The notes beneath the pieces are model-generated. The model ran no database searches, was not told where the DNA came from, and saw only the letters and a list, made by a program, of their open reading frames with translations. From contig JAADHT010000206.1 of the NCBI GenBank assembly GCA_013151705.1, positions 367-10,841 on the forward strand: 10,475 bases of DNA. The letters are read 5' to 3'. The number at the start of each line of letters is the position of its first letter. Positions within the stretch are counted from its first letter, which is position 1. This document shows, piece after piece, positions 6,705 through 10,475 of the stretch. The position numbers and the translations under genes are program-made. The DNA comes from Kiritimatiellota bacterium. Lineage in GTDB: Bacteria > Verrucomicrobiota > Lentisphaeria > Victivallales > JAADHT01.

Positions 6705-7286
6705 TCAACCTTTTTCGGTAACCGCTATTATTGGCAAAGACAACCACAGAAGCAGTTGCAGTGCCGCTATGACTATCGCGGTGTAGTATTTCCAATGAAT
6801 CATCGCATATGGTTGGTTGTCGATTTTTTTGCGGAACAGGAACGCGCATACCAGCAAGGTTGGAGCCGTGATGATGGTGAGGAAGACAAAAGGTAGAATG
6901 ATCATTGGTAATATTGCCAGCAAGATGAAAAAATCGTCGTACACGGTAGTCGAGCCGGCGAAATTCTCCAATTCGTTTTTTTTGTTTTTAAAGCATTTCG
7001 AGCAGAGATGAACACCGTCGGCGTTGATGTCGCACAAGCCGCACAGAAATATGCCGCATTCCGCACATGGCACCGCTGCTATTTTATCGGGATGGTTGAA
7101 GCAGCGGGCATCCTCGTCCAAAAGCGCTTTTTCCGGCGCTTCTCCCTTCGCCACCTGGTCGAAGAAAGCCGGAAACACCTCCGTATGCTGGAGGTTTCGA
7201 CAGACGGGGCATTTATATGGAGAATCCTCCCTCAAAACGGAAGGATTGATTTCCGCTCCGCATTTGGCGCAACTCAATGTTCTCAT
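6705..7286 (-). CDS. Hypothetical membrane protein with zinc ribbon and B-box-like zinc finger
   Basis: This 193-residue protein has an N-terminal zinc ribbon (C6, C9, C26, C29). A second cysteine/histidine cluster follows at 62-98 (C62, H65, C74, C77, C82, C85, C95, C98; core CAECGIFLCGLC), spaced like the B-box-like fingers seen in many PVC and myxobacterial proteins. Hydrophobic segments lie at about 119-152 (possibly two passes) and 167-189. It probably places a cytosolic zinc module on the inner face of the membrane; function unknown. Its ATG overlaps the stop codon of the upstream gene as ATGA (7283-7286), and no clear Shine-Dalgarno site is visible, so it depends on coupling. Its own stop is one base before the next ATG. 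The zinc-site reading is strong and the biological role open. Confidence 0.8.
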   Translation of the reverse strand: MRTLSCAKCGAEINPSVLREDSPYKCPVCRNLQHTEVFPAFFDQVAKGEAPEKALLDEDARCFNHPDKIAAVPCAECGIFLCGLCDINADGVHLCSKCFKNKKNELENFAGSTTVYDDFFILLAILPMIILPFVFLTIITAPTLLVCAFLFRKKIDNQPYAMIHWKYYTAIVIAALQLLLWLSLPIIAVTEKG

Positions 7287-8149
7287 TTGGAATATATCAC
7301 CCTGGTCTCACAAATACGGTCGTGCAGTCCTCTTTTCTCATCATCCCAACCGGCCATCATGTAGCCTATGTAGAGAGTGAATCCGTTCAACATTTTCGCG
7401 AAATAGCGACCAAACGATTTTCCGTATGATATCTGGGTGGTGCCGTCGGTGTTTATCACTTTGAGCCCCAAAGCCATTTTACCGGGGGTGGCGCTTTTTT
7501 TCACGACGAAAATCACCTCGTAGAGCATTTGAATGGACAAGCTCACCAGCATATTGACGATTTGAATGAGCACTACCGACACGGTGCCGGCGATCTCGCT
7601 GTTCTTGAACATCGCTCCGACCATTCCGATCACCACGCCGAAAACAATGCTTATCGGAAATTGAATAGCGAACAATATGAACCAGTCGATTATAATGGCC
7701 AGGGCGCGTATCCAGAAGCCGGCGTAGTGATAGAATATGCTGTTGGATTCGCCGCCTTCCTGTAATTTGCGTAGATATTGAGGTTTGCAGTCCGCGCAGA
7801 CCGTGGCGCCGTCGATATCGACGAGTTCATCCGTTTTGAACATGCCGCCGCAGTTCGCGCATTGCGCGACTTCCGCGGCGTCGACTTCAATTGGTTTGTC
7901 CGCCTGCCGGGATGCCACGGGATACGGTTCTTCGGATATCTCAACCACCTCCACGGCGTCGCCACCCGTCCCTTGATCGAAAAAAACGCGTAGCTCCGTC
8001 TCTGACCCGTTCGCCCAATCCGTCATATTTTCGTTCCACACCAAAGTGTCGGCCGTCAAACGTCCTTGGGAAATAATATCTTTTATTTCAGCGTCGTCGA
8101 AAGGGCCAACCCGTTCTCCGTTCTCTTCGAAATACCAATTGGAAGCCAT
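7283..8149 (-). CDS. GYF_2 - zinc ribbon - RDD family membrane protein
   Basis: This 288-residue protein has three modules. A GYF_2 (DUF4339-type) domain at about 4-58 (WYFEENGERVGPF at 5-17, then W38 and W45) is probably a peptide-binding module. A zinc ribbon uses C97, C100, C118 and C121. An RDD-family membrane domain spans 141-288, with R148 and D155 in its first helix, TM segments near 150-176 and 187-216, then SATPGKMALGLKVINTDG and the closing RGLHDRICETRV. RDD proteins have been linked to transport or ion exchange in a few cases, but most are uncharacterised. The ATG at 8149 has a GAGGTGG site just upstream and overlaps the TAA of the decayed metallophosphoesterase frame as TAATG. It is now the first intact gene of the minus-strand trio. 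Confidence 0.88.
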   Translation of the reverse strand: MASNWYFEENGERVGPFDDAEIKDIISQGRLTADTLVWNENMTDWANGSETELRVFFDQGTGGDAVEVVEISEEPYPVASRQADKPIEVDAAEVAQCANCGGMFKTDELVDIDGATVCADCKPQYLRKLQEGGESNSIFYHYAGFWIRALAIIIDWFILFAIQFPISIVFGVVIGMVGAMFKNSEIAGTVSVVLIQIVNMLVSLSIQMLYEVIFVVKKSATPGKMALGLKVINTDGTTQISYGKSFGRYFAKMLNGFTLYIGYMMAGWDDEKRGLHDRICETRVIYSK

Positions 8150-8525
8150 TATTCCACCTCACTGCAAGTCATTCGCTTGAATCCCTGTTGATTTACACCA
8201 CATACACTAACGTGTTTTTCAATAATTGCAACAGCCAGTTCCGCCAGCTTTCCGCCTCGCTCCGCGATGCCCGGCCGGCGTTTCCGGTGACGAACCAGTT
8301 CAGGTTTTCGGGGTTGGAAGCATTCATCTTCGCCTCGAATCCGTCGGGACTGGTGAGGCAACGCTCGACGATGTGGTCGTGCGAGGTTATCACCGCGTTG
8401 ACTCCGAACTTTCTGAAAAGCGGCGCACGGGGGTGCCGCGGTCCAAAGATGTTTCGCGTCAAAAACAGTGTTTTCGCTACGCCGGCAATTGTATTGGATT
8501 GTTTCAAGTGGTAGATTTGAGATCA
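8149..8525 (-). pseudogene. Decayed 3' remnant of a calcineurin-like metallophosphoesterase gene
   Basis: The minus-strand frame open from 8522 to 8193 encodes APLFRKFGVNAVITSHDHI followed by VERC, which matches the GVDxVxxGHDHxYER signature of calcineurin-like/purple-acid-phosphatase-like phosphoesterases (HDH at 8381-8373). WFVTGNAGRAS then fits the (V/F)xGxGG strand after it. The frame then runs into an apparently unrelated end. The neighbouring frame, shifted by a net -1, carries ELAVAIIEKHVSVCGVNQQG and ends in TAA at 8151-8149. That looks like the family's C-terminal strands and overlaps the next ATG as TAATG. The N-terminal two thirds, with the first metal ligands, are missing, and a stop lies at 8523-8525. 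I read this as a gene truncated at its 5' end and broken by an indel between about 8235 and 8285. It is the only content I recognise in the 8150-8590 gap. Confidence 0.6.
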
Positions 8526-8590
8526 CTGGACTCCCGCGGATTCAGTGGATTGTCGTTTAACACTAATATTGAGGCCTCCGGAGAGTTGCT

Positions 8591-9790
8591 ATGGCGGTTG
8601 GAAAAGGCGGATTCAAAACCACTGTTTTAGGTTTGGGTGGAGCTGGCTGCGGGATAGTCTCGTGTTTGAACGAGATGAAAGCGTCGCGGTGGCTTCAACT
8701 CGCCGTAATGGATGCCGATTCATCCGTTTTGGATTCCTCCGCGGTGGATAAATCGTTTTTGCTTGGCGCGAAATGGTCCTACAGCAATGGTTGCGGAGGC
8801 GACTGGATTAAGGGAGAACGGGCGGTTTCCTCTATGAGGGACGAGATTAGAGAGTTCGTTCAAGATTCCTCCCTGTTGATAGTCGTCGGGGGAATGGGAG
8901 GCGGTTGCTGTTCCGGAGGGGCGCCGGTATTGGGAAGGATCGCCAACGAATGCGGCGTGCCGACGATTTTCATTGTAACCACGCCTTTCACGTTCGAGGG
9001 CCAAGTCAGACGCGAGACGGCTGAAAACGGAATCAGCCAATTGCTGGTCGACGCGGATATCGTGCTTCCGGTTCCAAATGACATTCTCTTCACTTCGATA
9101 TCGGCGGATTCTCCGGCTAGAGAGGCTTTCAAAAAATCCGACGAGTCGATGGCCGAGGCAGTGTTTGGAATAGCGGAGATAATGCGGTCGGACAAACTTC
9201 TTTCCGCGGATTTCGCGGATTTGCGCGAGTTCGTGTTTCGGAAACAGAGCGTCTGCAACATAGGAGGTGGCGTCTCCACCAAGGATGACGACGACAGATG
9301 CTCAACTGTCGTGGAGAGTCTTTTGAGAGCGCCTCTGCTCGGTGGGGCGGACACTCTGAAAAAAGCCGACGCCATACTCGTGACGGTGGTGGGAGGAGAT
9401 GATTTCACCATTGGCGAGATGAAACAGACTCTTGACATCGTCAGAAATCTGTCGGGGGATCAGACGATCATAACAGCGGGAGTCAACTCGGATCCCGAAT
9501 GCGGAGGGAAATTATTGTTGACGGTGGTCGCGATTCAATGCGAGGAATTTCGGACGAAAAGAGAGGCCGTAGCTTTCACGCCTCAACAGACGGCGGCGAT
9601 TCCCTTGGGGTTGCAACCTGAAATCGAGAGCGTTGGTGAAGAGGAGCTTTATCAGCCGGTTTGGGTTTTCCAAAGTCCGGATAGGGGATATTTCGTCAAA
9701 ACAGCTTCGAATCCGATTAAAATTGATGGTGATGACATTGATATCCCGACGTTTCAACGCAAAAACATAACCATCGACAAAGGCGTTTGA
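8591..9790 (+). CDS. FtsZ homologue with altered tubulin/FtsZ GTP-binding signature
   Basis: The 399-residue protein aligns by eye with FtsZ from end to end. The nucleotide domain has VLGLGGAGCGIV (12-23, T1), VMDADS (T2), GGMGGGCCSGGAP (100-112, T4), TTPFTFEGQVRRE (T5 region) and PNDILF (T6). The synergy loop T7 reads SADFADLREFV (205-215), where FtsZ has NVDFADVRTVM. The C-terminal domain ends in LLLTVVAI, and a tail carries DDIDIPTFQRK at 381-391, the conserved peptide by which FtsZ binds its membrane tethers. The canonical GGGTGTG is GGGCCSG here, and the T7 Asn is Ser, while both acidic T7 residues (D207, D210) remain. The ATG is supported by GGAG at 8580-8583. It may be the lineage's divisome FtsZ or a paralogue with changed GTP turnover. 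No dcw-cluster gene is nearby; the downstream neighbour is hisA, 29 nt away. Confidence 0.88.
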   Translation: MAVGKGGFKTTVLGLGGAGCGIVSCLNEMKASRWLQLAVMDADSSVLDSSAVDKSFLLGAKWSYSNGCGGDWIKGERAVSSMRDEIREFVQDSSLLIVVGGMGGGCCSGGAPVLGRIANECGVPTIFIVTTPFTFEGQVRRETAENGISQLLVDADIVLPVPNDILFTSISADSPAREAFKKSDESMAEAVFGIAEIMRSDKLLSADFADLREFVFRKQSVCNIGGGVSTKDDDDRCSTVVESLLRAPLLGGADTLKKADAILVTVVGGDDFTIGEMKQTLDIVRNLSGDQTIITAGVNSDPECGGKLLLTVVAIQCEEFRTKREAVAFTPQQTAAIPLGLQPEIESVGEEELYQPVWVFQSPDRGYFVKTASNPIKIDGDDIDIPTFQRKNITIDKGV

Positions 9791-9819
9791 CGACCGCTGA
9801 AAAAATGGAGCGAAAAAAT

Positions 9820-10475
9820 ATGTTTGACTTCACAGTGTTGCCGGCGATTGATTTAAGGGGTGGAAAATGTGTTCGCCTCACAAAAGGGGATTACGACAAG
9901 GAGACCGTTTATTCCGACGATCCGACCGCGCAAGCGAGAATCTGGGAGAAGGGTGGCGCGGAAATCATCCATATCGTTGATTTGGACGGCGCCAGGGAGG
10001 GAAAACCAGCGAATCTCGCAGCCGTCAAGTCGATAACCGACGCCGTCTCCATTCCCTGCGAGCTCGGCGGCGGCGTCAGAACGTTCGAGGACGCTTCAAA
10101 GGCTTTTGAAGCCGGAGTGTCCAGAATCATTTTGGGGACCATCGCCTGCAGGGAACCCAAGCTCGCCGCCAGGATGCTCGACACGTTTGGTCCCGAAAAA
10201 ATCGTGATCGGAATCGACGCCAGAAACGGAAAAGCCGCCGTCGCCGGATGGCTCGACTCCACTGGTCGCGACGCATTGGAGCTGGCCGAGGATTTCGCGG
10301 CGATGGGTGTCGCGAGATTTATATACACGGATATAGACACGGACGGGATGTTGACCGGCCCGAATCTCAAAGCACAGTCCGAGCTGTGCGACAAAGTTCC
10401 AGATTGCGCGGTCATTGCCTCCGGCGGCGTCTCATCTCCGGATGATGTTTCCGATCTCGCCGCGTTGAACAAGCG
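9820..10475 (+). CDS. hisA: HisA, ProFAR isomerase of histidine biosynthesis (3' end cut off)
   Basis: The frame runs 218 codons to the window edge, against about 245 in complete HisA. HisA isomerises ProFAR to PRFAR in histidine synthesis as a cytosolic TIM barrel. Visible parts are VLPAIDLRGGKCVRL with catalytic D11, IHIVDLDGA, the phosphate loop ELGGGVRT, IGIDARNGK with D133 as the second acid, YTDIDTDGMLTGPN at about 169-182 and ASGGVSS as the second phosphate loop. The phrases IDLRGG and YTDIDTDGM separate it from the related HisF. The ATG at 9820 is preferred over an in-frame ATG at 9805 because GGAG (9807-9810) lies 9 nt before it. No terminator is seen between it and the FtsZ homologue. 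No other his gene is inside the window. Confidence 0.95.
   Translation, partial: MFDFTVLPAIDLRGGKCVRLTKGDYDKETVYSDDPTAQARIWEKGGAEIIHIVDLDGAREGKPANLAAVKSITDAVSIPCELGGGVRTFEDASKAFEAGVSRIILGTIACREPKLAARMLDTFGPEKIVIGIDARNGKAAVAGWLDSTGRDALELAEDFAAMGVARFIYTDIDTDGMLTGPNLKAQSELCDKVPDCAVIASGGVSSPDDVSDLAALNK

Noticed and set aside
8205..8216. ACAC-TAAC-GTGT inverted repeat as an operator for the minus-strand operon
   Set aside because: Arms of 4 bp are expected by chance, and the stretch is explained as decayed coding sequence.
8188..8514. Plus-strand open frame of 108 codons before the FtsZ homologue
   Set aside because: It has no recognisable features or ribosome-binding site, and the opposite strand carries the phosphoesterase signature.
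8541..8569. TTCAGT/TAATAT pair with a 17-nt spacer as promoter of the FtsZ homologue
   Set aside because: Both boxes match the consensus poorly, so it is not distinguishable from background.
9909..10472. Long minus-strand open frame opposite hisA
   Set aside because: The plus strand encodes unmistakable HisA. The antisense translation is Ser/Ala/Pro-rich without motifs, a typical shadow.

Overview
The window is a 10.5-kb piece of a bacterial chromosome carrying ordinary housekeeping and envelope genes. There is no mobile element, RNA gene or CRISPR array that I can recognise. Several features suggest a member of the Planctomycetota-Verrucomicrobiota-Chlamydiota (PVC) group, possibly a Lentisphaerota- or Verrucomicrobiota-like lineage: a divergent FtsZ, a GYF_2/zinc-ribbon/RDD membrane protein, a B-box-like zinc-finger membrane protein, a 7TM-HD phosphohydrolase directly before ybeY, and a YbeY with a non-histidine third metal ligand. 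This placement is inference from protein character; no phylogenetic marker was compared.

Layout. (1) Positions 1-836, minus strand: a DegT/DnrJ/EryC1/StrS sugar aminotransferase, cut by the window edge. (2) Positions 837-1085: a divergent intergenic region with candidate promoters. (3) Positions 1086-3170, plus: a fused Wzz/BY-kinase for capsule or exopolysaccharide chain-length control. It contains a perfect 34-bp palindrome inside the reading frame. (4) Positions 3213-3314: a 33-codon basic leader ORF with a good Shine-Dalgarno site. It ends just after an in-phase A-AAA-AAC heptamer, whose -1 frame is the 7TM-HD (PgpH-like) gene at 3329-5596. (5) Positions 5529-6005: ybeY, overlapping the 7TM-HD gene by 68 nt. 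(6) Positions 6006-6154: a convergent intergenic gap. (7) Positions 8149-6155, minus: a tightly coupled three-gene operon of unstudied membrane proteins (GYF_2-zinc ribbon-RDD, zinc finger-TM, PH-like-TM). (8) Positions 8149-8525, minus: the decayed 3' end of a calcineurin-like metallophosphoesterase gene that once led this operon. (9) Positions 8591-9790, plus: an FtsZ homologue with an altered GTP-binding signature. (10) Positions 9820 to the end, plus: hisA, cut by the window edge.

How they work together. The aminotransferase and BY-kinase point to the edge of a surface-polysaccharide locus. The 7TM-HD protein (c-di-AMP or related nucleotide hydrolysis in characterised homologues) and YbeY (rRNA maturation and quality control) form a conserved housekeeping pair. 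The minus-strand trio looks like one membrane assembly. The FtsZ homologue and hisA are codirectional, with 29 nt between them and no visible terminator, so they may be cotranscribed although their functions are unrelated.

The points most worth a second look are the FtsZ with a degenerate tubulin signature, the possible -1 frameshift at the 7TM-HD start, the 34-bp in-frame palindrome, and the metallophosphoesterase remnant.
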